A DNA stretch of 64,000 nt from Pseudomonadales bacterium (GTDB lineage: Bacteria; Pseudomonadota; Gammaproteobacteria; Pseudomonadales; Pseudohongiellaceae): assembly GCA_012103535.1 (NCBI GenBank), contig WLWQ01000001.1, positions 1,494,280 through 1,558,279 on the forward strand, written 5' to 3'. Positions within the stretch are counted from its first letter, which is position 1. Every line of letters starts with the position of its first letter. The notes under the pieces were generated by a model. That model had not been told where the DNA came from. It was given only the letters and a program-made list of their open reading frames with translations, and searched no databases. This document shows positions 37,110 through 46,379 of this stretch, in pieces. The position numbers and the translations under genes were made by a program.

Positions 37110-38285
37110 ATGCAGACTCAGATCGAAATTATAGGCGCGGGTCCTGCAGGACTCTTGCTCTCTCACTTGCTAGCCCGCAAGGGCATAGAATCCATCGTAT
37201 TGGAAAGCAAAAGCCGAGAGTACGTGGAAAATAGAGTGCGAGCCGGTGTATTGGAGCAAGGCACAGTTAATCTACTTGCCGAAGCTGGCCTTGGAGAGCG
37301 CCTGCTTAAAGAAGGGATGCCACACCATGGTATTGAGATTCGATTTGGCGCCAATTCTCATCGAATAGATTTCGATGAATTAACGGACGGAAAAGGCATC
37401 ACGATCTATGGGCAACAGGAAGTTGTAAAAGATCTTATAAGTACTCGCCTCAAAGAAAACGGAAAGCTTCTGTTTGAAACAAGTGATGTAGAAATTCTCA
37501 ATCCTTTGGATGACAAACCAGCAATTAGCTTTAAGGTAGATGGCACTGAGCAACAAATTCAATGTGATCTAATTGCCGGTTGCGATGGATTTCATGGCGT
37601 AAGCAGAAATTCAATTCCGGAAGAAAAAAGAAAGAATTTCAGTCGCGATTATCCTTTTGCCTGGCTGGGTATATTAGTCGATGCTCCACCTTCATCTGCA
37701 GAACTGGTTTATGCAAACAGCACCAGCGGATTTGCTTTACACAGTATGCGTTCGCCAAGCATTACCAGAAATTATATTCAATGTGATCCTGAAGACAGCA
37801 TCGAGAATTGGTCTAACGATCGCATCTGGCAAGCTTTACATGATCGCCTGGAAACAGTTGCTGATTGGAAACTAGTCGAAGGTGAAATTATTGAAAAAGC
37901 AATAACGCCAATGCGCAGTTTTGTCTGTGAGACTATGCGCTATGGTCGCTTACTACTAGCAGGTGATGCTGCCCATATTGTGCCACCGACTGGTGCGAAA
38001 GGAATGAACCTCGCCATTTCAGATGTTAACTACTTAAGCGATGCAATTGTTAAACGGTACCAAACAGGCTCGGAGGAATTGTTAGACAGTTACACAGAAA
38101 AATGTCTGCGACGGATTTGGCGCGGTGAACACTTTTCCTGGTATATGACTTCGCTGCTGCACAAGTTTCCTGAAAGCAGTCCCTTTCAAGAACGATTACA
38201 GAGCGCTGAATTGGAATATGTCTGCCAATCGCAAGCAGCATCGAGGAGCTTGGCAGAAAACTACGTGGGTTTTAAATTTAAATAA
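37110..38285 (+). CDS. pobA: 4-hydroxybenzoate 3-monooxygenase
   Basis: A flavoprotein hydroxylase that turns 4-hydroxybenzoate into protocatechuate with NADPH and O2, feeding the adjacent pca genes. The 391-residue protein has the FAD motif GAGPAGLLLSHLLARKG, the DG motif GCDGFHGVSR and the second FAD motif GDAAHIVPPTGAKGMNLAISD. Length is typical. It is transcribed away from pcaCHGB. Confidence 0.95.
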   Translation: MQTQIEIIGAGPAGLLLSHLLARKGIESIVLESKSREYVENRVRAGVLEQGTVNLLAEAGLGERLLKEGMPHHGIEIRFGANSHRIDFDELTDGKGITIYGQQEVVKDLISTRLKENGKLLFETSDVEILNPLDDKPAISFKVDGTEQQIQCDLIAGCDGFHGVSRNSIPEEKRKNFSRDYPFAWLGILVDAPPSSAELVYANSTSGFALHSMRSPSITRNYIQCDPEDSIENWSNDRIWQALHDRLETVADWKLVEGEIIEKAITPMRSFVCETMRYGRLLLAGDAAHIVPPTGAKGMNLAISDVNYLSDAIVKRYQTGSEELLDSYTEKCLRRIWRGEHFSWYMTSLLHKFPESSPFQERLQSAELEYVCQSQAASRSLAENYVGFKFK

Positions 38286-38293
38286 CTGTCTTT

Positions 38294-38419
38294 CTAGAAG
38301 ATCGCCCCACCGACGAAATATCCCAACGCCATAATTGACAGATATCCCACAAAACAACTCACTGCTACTGGCAGCAGTTTCTCTCTTTCGACTTCATTCG
38401 AATCAATTACATCCGTCAT
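38294..38419 (-). CDS. 41-residue single-pass membrane protein
   Basis: A small open frame starting MTDVIDSNEVEREKLLPVA with a following hydrophobic helix that includes VGYLSIMALGYFVGGAIF. A GGAG lies about 8 nt before the ATG, a good ribosome-binding site, and the acidic head plus helix is protein-like. No family is recognised. It fills the gap between pobA and the histidine kinase gene and is transcribed with the latter's orientation. Confidence 0.5.
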   Translation of the reverse strand: MTDVIDSNEVEREKLLPVAVSCFVGYLSIMALGYFVGGAIF

Positions 38420-38519
38420 TACTCTGCTCCGGTTGTTAACAATAAAGCAAAGTGTATGCGCAATAAAATGCGCTGATTTTGATGCAAATCAGGATTAGTT
38501 AAATTCGAAGCTTAATGGA

Positions 38520-40325
38520 CTAGCGCTCTGCGCCCATTCTTTTGGAGTGGGCCACCGGTGCTACAGGGCTCTTTGCCGCTGCGTTGTGCATAGCTTCCCG
38601 CAACTCGGTGTGAAGATAAGGTTTGGCGAGAAATGCGTCCATGCCCTGTTTGATCACGTCTTCCGGTGTTTCGCTGACAACGTTTGCTGTTACCGCGATA
38701 ATTGGAGTTTCCGCCTTCCGCCCTCGCATATTGCGAATCTTGCGCATGGCAGCAACACCATCCATAACAGGCATTTGTAAATCCATAAACACCATATTCA
38801 CATCATGGTCTGGCAAATATTCCAGAACTTCCTTGCCATTTGACATAGATACCACGCGATGGCCATCCTGTTCTAGCATCCGAGATAAAACCATGCGATT
38901 TACTGCGTTGTCGTCTGCAACGAGCACAGACATTTTAGGCAATCGAGTCTCTTTTACCTCAGTCAATTTCTTAACGGGAGCCCTGGTGCGCTTAAGCGGC
39001 ATAAAGACGGTAAAGGTTGAACCACGACCTGGAACGGAATCCACGACAATCTTGCCCCCCATCGCCGTAATCAATTTCTTAACGATAGTAAGCCCCAAAC
39101 CCGAACCGCCGAATTTACGCATCGTGGCTATATCTGCTTGCACATAAGGTTCGAACAAACTGGATTGGGCATCTTTGGAAATTCCGATACCAGTATCTTC
39201 GATTTTAAGTCGGATTCGCTCCAAGGCAGTGTCAACGACAACTGTGATTTCACCAGTGTTTGTAAATTTAACTGCATTGCCAACAAGATTTATCATTACC
39301 TGGCGCAAGCGCGTGGGATCACCAACAATCCATTCCGGAATATCATCTTCTACAACGGCAGAAAATTTCACCCCTTTTTCTCTTGCCTGGAAGGAAAGGG
39401 GCGCCATTGCCGAACCAATCAGTTCCCTAAGATCAACTGGAATGGATTCCAGTTCTATCTCATGGGAATCCAAGCGCGATAGATCTAGAACGTTGTTTAT
39501 TAGCTCCAACAGAGTTTGACTGCTGTACAAAACAACATCCACTAACTCACGTTTCTTTGAAGGCAGTTCTCCAACTTTCAATAGTTGGGAAGCCCCAATA
39601 ACGCCATTAAGCGGCGTGCGCAATTCGTGACTCATTGCCGCGAGGAAAGAAGATTTTGCTTGCTCTGACTGCCTGGCTTCATTCTCAGCAAGAGCTCTTT
39701 CATGTACTTCTCTTTCGAGTTGGTTAACCGTGGAATTGAGTTTCCGCTCCGCATTGAGTTGACCAGAAACGAAAACAAAAGTTGCAGCCGTGAGCATGAT
39801 TAAAACCATGGTTGCCTCAAATGCCATGGCGAACGGCTGCGCATTGGTTGTCGCGAGAGCGAATTCGAAAGTAAAACCCGTGAATTCCAGATAGGCAAAA
39901 AACCAGAGTGTTAAGGCACAAGCAAGCGCCCAGATTATTCCAGCGGCACGTCCAGCTACCAAAGAAGCGATCGCCGGCATACAAAGCAACCAGGCCCAGG
40001 TATTACCACTCACGCCGACGGTCATCATGGCTATGCATATAACCGCCCAAAAAGACATGATCGGTAACTGCGAAGCGATTAATTGCTGGCTGGTGTAGGC
40101 CTGAATGTACAAGCTCACCAGTAGCATGCCGGATGCTAAGGCTATATAGAGATTGTCGCGCTCACCGCCGGTGTAATAATTAGAAATGAAGAGCAGAATA
40201 ACGACGGGAATGACCGCAAAAATAGTTGTCGACAGGGTTCGTCGTTCACGTAGAGAAGTTGGATTGGCCTTCGCAGGATTCAGGCCTCCATTCCACAATT
40301 TTCTTAGATGATCAGTTAACAGCAT
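38520..40325 (-). CDS. Hybrid sensor histidine kinase / response regulator
   Basis: A 601-residue membrane sensor. About five or six transmembrane segments cover residues 31-187, a coiled linker 195-225 follows, and a HisKA domain has phospho-acceptor His233 in MSHELRTPLNG. A HATPase domain (NLVGNAVKF, EDTGIGI, GGSGLGLTIVKK) leads to a receiver domain from about 465 with Asp515 in VFMDLQMPVMDG. There is no PAS or large periplasmic sensor, so the signal may be sensed in the membrane. No DNA-binding partner is adjacent. Confidence 0.93.
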   Translation of the reverse strand: MLLTDHLRKLWNGGLNPAKANPTSLRERRTLSTTIFAVIPVVILLFISNYYTGGERDNLYIALASGMLLVSLYIQAYTSQQLIASQLPIMSFWAVICIAMMTVGVSGNTWAWLLCMPAIASLVAGRAAGIIWALACALTLWFFAYLEFTGFTFEFALATTNAQPFAMAFEATMVLIMLTAATFVFVSGQLNAERKLNSTVNQLEREVHERALAENEARQSEQAKSSFLAAMSHELRTPLNGVIGASQLLKVGELPSKKRELVDVVLYSSQTLLELINNVLDLSRLDSHEIELESIPVDLRELIGSAMAPLSFQAREKGVKFSAVVEDDIPEWIVGDPTRLRQVMINLVGNAVKFTNTGEITVVVDTALERIRLKIEDTGIGISKDAQSSLFEPYVQADIATMRKFGGSGLGLTIVKKLITAMGGKIVVDSVPGRGSTFTVFMPLKRTRAPVKKLTEVKETRLPKMSVLVADDNAVNRMVLSRMLEQDGHRVVSMSNGKEVLEYLPDHDVNMVFMDLQMPVMDGVAAMRKIRNMRGRKAETPIIAVTANVVSETPEDVIKQGMDAFLAKPYLHTELREAMHNAAAKSPVAPVAHSKRMGAER

Positions 40326-40475
40326 TTCTTAATTACAAATCGAGGGAATCCACCCACAGGCAAATAACTACTAGATCCCACTGTAATCTAGGGAGGGCAA
40401 ATGTAGCACAATTCGATGGTCTACTCTGTTGAATTCCAGGTCAAAACCGGGCGAATATTTGGAGAAAGATCAATT

Positions 40476-41522
40476 TTAAGGCGGGTTTGGGGCCACTTGC
40501 GGTAAATGGGCTCTGGCTATCTCGAATACGGAGTTAAACCAGGCCTGATCATCATTAAGATTTGGCACTAGCTCGAATGCCTCTCCCCCCGCTTCCATGA
40601 ATTCATCGCGGTACTCTGTGCCGATTTCGAATAGTGTTTCCAGACAATCAGAGATAAATGAGGGGGTAATTACCGCCACTCGCTTTTGATCCTTGTCCAA
40701 TAAGCCTTTTAGATGCTCATCCAGATAAGGCTGCAACCAGGGTAGCGGTCCAAATCTTGATTGAAATGCGACTGAATAGCTGTCTTCATCCCAACCCAAT
40801 GCTCGAACGATTGATTCAGTGGTTTGTACACATTGTGCGCGATAACAGAGCCGATTGCGGTTATTAATCTGCTTACAACAGTTTCCAAATTCGCATACCC
40901 CCGCTGCATCGGCCTTCTTAATCGTCTTTTCCGGTACACCGTGATAACTAAAAATCACGTGATCGAATTTCTCGGTTTGCAGATGCTTGCTTACAACGAC
41001 TGACCAGGCACGAATAAAGGCTGGCTCCTGAAACAAATCGTTAAGAAAAATAAGATTGGGTTGCTCTTGCCATTTAGCAGCCGCGATTTTCACCTGATTA
41101 AAAACCGAGGCAGTGGTGGCGGTGGAGTATTGTGGAAACATAGGCAGCAACAGCAGATCGCTTACTTCACGACGCTCCAGCTCTTGCATTACATCCCAGA
41201 TGTAAGGTTCGCTGTAGGCCATGCCGTTCACCACGATGACATCTTCACTCTGAAGATCAAAAGACTCCTGCACACTCTGCTGCATGCGATCGGCATAGAC
41301 TTTTAGAGGAGAGCCCTGCTCCATCCAAATTTCGGCATAGTCTTTAGCTATTCGAGGCGCACGAAAAGGCAATATAACCAGATTTCGCAACAACCAGCGA
41401 CCCACACCATTAAAGTCAAAGACATAAGGATCGGAAAAGAAATACTTATAAAATTCACGCAGCCCTTTCGCCGTTGGTTCAGCTGGAGTTCCTAGATTTA
41501 ATAAAACAACTGCTTTGGTCAT
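40476..41522 (-). CDS. hemH: Ferrochelatase with internal cysteine-rich insert
   Basis: Inserts Fe2+ into protoporphyrin IX to make haem. The 348-residue protein has VVLLNLGTP at the start, MAYSEPYI, LLPMFPQYSTAT, SYHGVPE with catalytic His194, and PSFISDCLETLFEIG with the conserved Glu. An unusual segment at 210-231 holds five Cys (C210, C215, C216, C226, C231). Cysteine-rich segments of this type occur in some bacterial ferrochelatases and have been linked to an iron-sulphur cluster. It lies 93 bp downstream of the GNAT gene. Confidence 0.94.
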   Translation of the reverse strand: MTKAVVLLNLGTPAEPTAKGLREFYKYFFSDPYVFDFNGVGRWLLRNLVILPFRAPRIAKDYAEIWMEQGSPLKVYADRMQQSVQESFDLQSEDVIVVNGMAYSEPYIWDVMQELERREVSDLLLLPMFPQYSTATTASVFNQVKIAAAKWQEQPNLIFLNDLFQEPAFIRAWSVVVSKHLQTEKFDHVIFSYHGVPEKTIKKADAAGVCEFGNCCKQINNRNRLCYRAQCVQTTESIVRALGWDEDSYSVAFQSRFGPLPWLQPYLDEHLKGLLDKDQKRVAVITPSFISDCLETLFEIGTEYRDEFMEAGGEAFELVPNLNDDQAWFNSVFEIARAHLPQVAPNPP

Positions 41523-41615
41523 GAATTTGTGTCTTGTGTGTCAGGGCGGGGAATGTAGCCGATCTAGTGAAATAACACCAATGTCTGTGAATAAGTCAGT
41601 AAGGCTATACGCCCG

Positions 41616-42152
41616 TTACTTCCTGTTTAGTTCAGTGACATCGGAAACCATCCATTCGAATTCGATCCCGGGAAATCTGGGATCTAAAGGAGCCATCCCT
41701 AAAGATTTCCTGCCGCGCTTGCGCAGCAGCCGCGCCGCCGCTGGCGTGCATTCGGATACGGTGTATGTTGCGCCAACTTCTTTGGCCAGGCGAAATACCT
41801 CATCGACGATTAAGTTATGCAGGCCTTTCCGAACCATATCCGGTCGCACGACCGTATGCTCAGGTATGCCGACGCGCCCTTCCAAAACCACGCTCGCTTG
41901 CTTGTAGTAATCCCCATGATGAGTGCTATATAAATCGGGATAACTTATGTAGCGAGACGCGGCGACTAGTTGCCCGTTCGATTCAATCACTATCTGAATC
42001 GCTTCGTGATCGATCTCTTCAAGACACTTTTGTTCAGGAAAAAGAGCAAGATCTATCATGTTGTTCGCTTTCCATACTTCGAAGCGAAATTGCGCGATCT
42101 TCTCTAACCATTCAGCGCCGCTTACATTGCTGACAATAAAATTCCCACTCAT
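41616..42152 (-). CDS. GNAT-like N-acyltransferase
   Basis: A 178-residue protein with a GNAT-type fold. FEVWKANNMIDLALFPEQKCLEEIDHEAIQIVIESNGQLVAASR forms the first strands and VGIPEHTVVRPDMVRKGLHNLIVDEVFRLAKEVGATY resembles the acyl-CoA-binding stretch and following helix. The substrate is unknown. Its start overlaps the stop of the adenylate-forming ligase by ATGA, so the ligase may supply an activated acyl group for transfer. It could instead acylate a ligase-bound amino acid. Confidence 0.75.
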   Translation of the reverse strand: MSGNFIVSNVSGAEWLEKIAQFRFEVWKANNMIDLALFPEQKCLEEIDHEAIQIVIESNGQLVAASRYISYPDLYSTHHGDYYKQASVVLEGRVGIPEHTVVRPDMVRKGLHNLIVDEVFRLAKEVGATYTVSECTPAAARLLRKRGRKSLGMAPLDPRFPGIEFEWMVSDVTELNRK

Positions 42153-43567
42153 CGGTCCATGTCCGGGATAAATTCAGAAATAAAATTTTGAAACTTTCGA
42201 CCCTGCTCTCCGTGAAACTCATTGGTTCGTACAACTTCCAAATCAGGGCAATCAGGCTCGTCAACTGCAAGTTTGAAATCCTGCTCGACCTGTTGGGTTA
42301 TTTTTGAAAATATTTCTTCATCGCAATCAATGCGCAATTGAAAATCACCTTCCTGGTTTTGATAAGCCTGGTATTTAGACACGGCAGACTTGTTTTCTGC
42401 GGCCAGCTTATAAAGGGTTAGTTGTATCGCTGCCCAACGCTCAAATGAACCTTCCGGCAGTTGAGCAATTCTGCGATATCTTCCCTGAATCGCACCAAAT
42501 GAAGCCAAGGTGCGACCGCAAGGACAAGGGCCTTCTAAGGCTTCGGCCATATCATCTGCGTCGTAGCGTAATAAGGGCATGGCTGAATTTGTCAGAGAAG
42601 TCACTAATAACTTTCCATATTCTCCCGCTCTGCATGGATTGCCCGCGGAATCGATGATCTCTACCAGACAATGTTCAGAGTGAACATGATAACGTCCTCC
42701 TTCTGTGCAACGGGAAGCAACCATGCCAATTTCGTTCAATCCATAATTCTGATGTACCGGCACTTGTAAGCTTGCTTCAATTTGACTTCGCATTATTGGT
42801 GTTAAGGTTTGTGAGATTGCATGGACTCCTTCGAGTATTGAAATTGCGTCTTCGGAAATTGATTGCATGGAGAGATACTCAAGACCTGCTGATTGCATGA
42901 GCAAATATTGAGACTTTATTTTCTCCAATAGTTTTACCTGATCTTTTATTGAGTTCGTGTTGTTAAAAGCCCAGGCCTCTCCTGTTTCAAATAAACCCCC
43001 CAAATAAGGCCAGCTTTTAACTTTCAAATAATTTTCATTTTGTAATAAGTTGCCGTCTGGCAAGCGTGGTAGTTCAATGGAAGGCCTGATAGACAACATG
43101 GCAGCCAATGGATTGTAACGATACCAACGCAACTCCCGTTGTTTTAACCAGCGAAACATACCGATGCTGGCATCGGTTTGCAGAACTAAAGTTGGCTGAC
43201 CAGTGGTGCCGGATGAACGCGTACTTCCCAGAGCTCTCTGATTAGACATCAAACTTTGGGCTCGCAAACCTTCGAATTGTTTTTCAACGTCTTCTTTTTC
43301 CAGGATCGGCAATCGCTGCAAACTAGCTGGATCCCTTAATTGGCGTCTGCTTACTCCCGCTTGCTGAAAACGATCACGGTAATACGGTACTGCGTCATAA
43401 CAGTGTTCCAACATCCTCCGCAAATTTCGATTAAGAGCGTCCTGCTGGTGCTCAACAGTCGCAAATTCATTTTTTAACAGCGAGTCATGGAGAGAGGGCC
43501 CTCGATAGCTTTCTCGTAACTTCCAGGCCTGTTGAGCCTGGGTTTCTGATTCGATCGAGGTTTCCAC
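42149..43567 (-). CDS. PaaK-like adenylate-forming ligase
   Basis: A 472-residue ANL-superfamily protein closest in pattern to phenylacetate-CoA ligase / CapK proteins. It has the helix-rich opening LEHCYDAVPYYRDRFQQAGV, the phosphate loop SSGTTG at 118-123, NYGLNEIGMVASRC (core adenylation motif) and LLVTSLTNSAMPLLRYDADDMAE (the ATP-ribose Asp region). It should activate a carboxylic acid with ATP. No paa catabolic genes are nearby, so aromatic CoA ligation is not implied. It is coupled with the GNAT gene. Confidence 0.8.
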   Translation of the reverse strand: METSIESETQAQQAWKLRESYRGPSLHDSLLKNEFATVEHQQDALNRNLRRMLEHCYDAVPYYRDRFQQAGVSRRQLRDPASLQRLPILEKEDVEKQFEGLRAQSLMSNQRALGSTRSSGTTGQPTLVLQTDASIGMFRWLKQRELRWYRYNPLAAMLSIRPSIELPRLPDGNLLQNENYLKVKSWPYLGGLFETGEAWAFNNTNSIKDQVKLLEKIKSQYLLMQSAGLEYLSMQSISEDAISILEGVHAISQTLTPIMRSQIEASLQVPVHQNYGLNEIGMVASRCTEGGRYHVHSEHCLVEIIDSAGNPCRAGEYGKLLVTSLTNSAMPLLRYDADDMAEALEGPCPCGRTLASFGAIQGRYRRIAQLPEGSFERWAAIQLTLYKLAAENKSAVSKYQAYQNQEGDFQLRIDCDEEIFSKITQQVEQDFKLAVDEPDCPDLEVVRTNEFHGEQGRKFQNFISEFIPDMDR

Positions 43568-43933
43568 GATTCGATTAGTCCAATTTCTAGATAAAAAGCA
43601 AAATACTGTTGAAGGATACTAACTGGTTTTAGGTTCTTCCTCCCTATCCCTGCCTGGCGATATTCATTTAAGGAATTATTGATCAATTTTTGAGCGTTAA
43701 ATGTCACTTGAAATAACTAGTAACTGTTCTCGACTACCCGCTGATTCATGGGTGAGTAATTTTACAGCTACTGATTTCTCGAAGCCCTTGTGAAACCTGG
43801 GCTGTGGCCAAGTTGTTTCCGTTGGTAACAAAAAATGGAAAAAAGGGCTGCAATCAACGGGAAAATGAGTAAACTTAAGGGATTCAGCAATTTTCCTGTT
43901 TGAAAAACTTTATTTACTTGAGAGGATCGATTC
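43568..43933. other. Intergenic region without recognised genes
   Basis: Divergent gap of 366 bp between the adenylate-forming ligase and the copper-monooxygenase fusion. It presumably holds promoters for both; no convincing -35/-10 pair, operator, RNA or coding frame was identified. Confidence 0.5.
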
Positions 43934-45796
43934 GTGAAAAAATCACTGCATTTTATGTTAGTCGCGCTCCTAACCGTCTTCACTTCGGCAGTTTCTGCTG
44001 GTGAGCGGATAGGCGATTTCGCGCTGATCGACAACCAGGGTACCCAGCACCATATGGCCTGGTATGACGATCAGAACGCAATAGTAATTTTGCCTCAAGC
44101 CGTAGGCGCAACTGACACTGAAGCTTTAGCTGCTTTCCAAGATCTGGAAGCAAAATTTGCAGAGCAAGGTGTTGTATTCTTTCTAATGAATCCGGGTATT
44201 CAAACTGATCGTGATTCTGTTTCTGCAGATATCGCGGCTCTAGGTGTAGATTTTCCAGTTTTAATGGACGATGCCCAATTAGCCACCGAAGCTTTAGGCA
44301 TTACCCGTCTAGACGAAGCCGTTGTGTACGATCCCAAATCATTTGAAATGATCTACCGCGGTCCGGTAGATGCTGATTTAGCAGCGACCGTACAAGGCCT
44401 GTTAGATGGTACCGCCGATTCTCTCATTACTGTTGCTACTGACGGCGCCAGCATTGAATACACTGGTCCAGGTACAGAGTCAGTTCCATCTTATGTAGCT
44501 GACGTTGCCCCGGTTATTCAGGAAAATTGCGCGAATTGTCACCGTGAGGGAGGGATTGCTCCTTTCGCCATGGACAGCAAGCTTGCCATGCAAGGTTGGT
44601 CGCCAATGATTCGCGAAGTGGTAATGACCAAGCGCATGCCTCCTGGTCAGATTGACAATAAAGCCAGTCATGCCATGAAGAACGAAATGAATCTTACAGA
44701 CGCTGAAATGCAGACCCTGGTTCGTTGGGTTAATGCAGGATCTCCGTTAGATGGCGATTCCGATCCTCTTTCAGGATTAGTGTGGTCCGATACCAAGTGG
44801 ACAGTTGCAGAGCAATTGGGCGAACCTGACATGATAGTGCAGATTCCTCCGCAAGCCGTACCCGCTACTGGCGTAGTTGATTATCGCGACATTCCAATCG
44901 ATCTTGGTTTAACTGAAGATCGCTGGGTACGAGCTTCGGAAGTTGCACCCGATCAGAAGGAAGTTCTCCACCACATTATTACTACAGTAATTCCTCCTGG
45001 TGGTGGCGAAGATCCACAAACAGCATTCATTAATGCCATTAATAGCCTGCCAGAAGAACGTGCTGCGGCAATTCGTGCAGAAATGTTCACTGCTATCGCA
45101 GCCGGAGAAAGCCCTGATATCGACAAGATTTTCCAGGAAAATCCTGACATCGACGTTGGCGCGTTGCTCGGCGGTGGCGATCCAGATCTTGGTTCTATAG
45201 CGGGTTATGCACCTGGTAACAGCGTGCAGTTTAACAAAGAAGGTGTAGGCGGCTTATTGAAAGCCGGTACTACAGTTAGCCTGCAAATGCATTACACGAC
45301 TTCGGGCAAAGAAGTAACCGATGCAACTGAAATCGGAGTCTGGTTTTATGACGAAGGTGTAATACCAGAAGAGCGTATGTCCGGCGGTGTTGGAAATGCT
45401 TTCACTATTGCTATTCCACCTCAATCGAAAGATCACGAAATGCAATTAGTGACCCACGTACGGGAAGAAGCTGATTTGTACAGCTTAATGCCTCACATGC
45501 ATTTCCGTGGCAAGCGGATGAAATTCATCGCCAAGTATCCTGACGGTAGTGAAGAAGTTCTGCTCTCAGTTCCTGACTATGACTTCAACTGGCAGTTGGC
45601 ACATGAATTCGCCGAACCTTATCGTGTACCAGCGGGTACTCAGATCATCGCGGTTGGTGCGTTCGATAATTCCACACAAAATTCAGCTAATCCTGATCCT
45701 TCAATTGAAGTTAACTGGGGCGAGCAGAGCTGGGAAGAAATGTTTATGGGATTCTATAGTTGGAAAAACGTCGACCAAGGTGGTGGCGAAGACTAA
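43934..45796 (+). CDS. Thioredoxin-fold / cytochrome c / copper monooxygenase-like fusion
   Basis: A 620-residue exported protein (signal ending VSAG, GTG start with AGAGGA upstream). Residues 25-170 resemble a redoxin domain but contain no cysteine. A cytochrome c-type site follows: Cys199-x-x-Cys202-His203 with a likely distal Met235 in KRMPPG. The C-terminal half matches the peptidylglycine/DBH-type copper monooxygenase fold. It has His346-His347, His453 in LQMHYTT, His521-x-His523 in PHMHFRG, and Met603 or Met605 in EEMFMGFYSW, which would provide both copper sites. It probably oxidises a substrate in the periplasm with haem-mediated electron input. The substrate is unknown. A strong terminator follows. 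Confidence 0.85.
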   Translation: MKKSLHFMLVALLTVFTSAVSAGERIGDFALIDNQGTQHHMAWYDDQNAIVILPQAVGATDTEALAAFQDLEAKFAEQGVVFFLMNPGIQTDRDSVSADIAALGVDFPVLMDDAQLATEALGITRLDEAVVYDPKSFEMIYRGPVDADLAATVQGLLDGTADSLITVATDGASIEYTGPGTESVPSYVADVAPVIQENCANCHREGGIAPFAMDSKLAMQGWSPMIREVVMTKRMPPGQIDNKASHAMKNEMNLTDAEMQTLVRWVNAGSPLDGDSDPLSGLVWSDTKWTVAEQLGEPDMIVQIPPQAVPATGVVDYRDIPIDLGLTEDRWVRASEVAPDQKEVLHHIITTVIPPGGGEDPQTAFINAINSLPEERAAAIRAEMFTAIAAGESPDIDKIFQENPDIDVGALLGGGDPDLGSIAGYAPGNSVQFNKEGVGGLLKAGTTVSLQMHYTTSGKEVTDATEIGVWFYDEGVIPEERMSGGVGNAFTIAIPPQSKDHEMQLVTHVREEADLYSLMPHMHFRGKRMKFIAKYPDGSEEVLLSVPDYDFNWQLAHEFAEPYRVPAGTQIIAVGAFDNSTQNSANPDPSIEVNWGEQSWEEMFMGFYSWKNVDQGGGED

Positions 45797-45821
45797 CTAT
45801 TAGAAGACTCAATGTATGTAT

Positions 45822-45850
45822 AAAAAGGCGAGGTTATCCTCGCCTTTTTT
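45822..45850. terminator. Bidirectional rho-independent terminator
   Basis: AAAAAGGCGAGG-TTATC-CTCGCCTTTTTT-type stem with A and T runs on both sides, between the convergent fusion gene and the VOC gene. It can serve both strands. Confidence 0.88.
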
Positions 45851-45861
45851 ATTACCGGAAT

Positions 45862-46284
45862 TTAATTATTTTCCGTAGAAACCATCCAATTTATATCGAA
45901 CTTATCACGGCACAATCCAAAGTAAGCCCCCCAAAACATTTGGGCCGGTGGCATTGAGGCTTCACCGCCTTCACTTAACTTAGCGTAAAGCCCATCAACT
46001 TCTTCTTTGGAATCGGCCTCAATCGCGATAGAAAAATTGTTTCCTATAGTTAGAGGTGAACCACCACCGGGATCGCTACCCATTATTACGATATTGTCTC
46101 CAATTCGCATGGACACGTGCATAATTTTATCAGCTTGGTCATCTGCTAATTGGAAATTAGGGTCGGGCGGCATCTCATTAAAGCGGCTGAACATATCGAA
46201 TTCGCCATTGAAGACTGCCTTATAGAAATTAAATGCCTCTTCGCAATTTCCATCGAAAGTTAGATAAACATTGACTGCTTTCAT
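45862..46284 (-). CDS. PhnB-like VOC family protein
   Basis: A 140-residue protein of the PhnB/3-demethylubiquinone-like VOC group: MKAVNVYLTFDGNCEEAFNFYKAVF at the start, DKIMHVSMRIGDNIVIMGSD, and a C-terminal MFWGAYFGLCRDKFDINWMVS, where the GAYFGxxxDxxGxxWM pattern is typical. Function is unassigned; relatives include isomerases and resistance proteins. It is a single gene. Confidence 0.85.
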   Translation of the reverse strand: MKAVNVYLTFDGNCEEAFNFYKAVFNGEFDMFSRFNEMPPDPNFQLADDQADKIMHVSMRIGDNIVIMGSDPGGGSPLTIGNNFSIAIEADSKEEVDGLYAKLSEGGEASMPPAQMFWGAYFGLCRDKFDINWMVSTENN

Positions 46285-46379
46285 ACTCCCTCCTTATTTG
46301 CTTCTTACGCTATGTTAAAGGGATTCTAACTACCGCGATCATTTCCCAGCGTGAAAACAAGCAAGCGCCCCGCTAAATA

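Noticed and set aside
41515..41907. Plus-strand frame opposite the GNAT gene
   Set aside because: It is antisense to a coupled, protein-like gene and has no family features.
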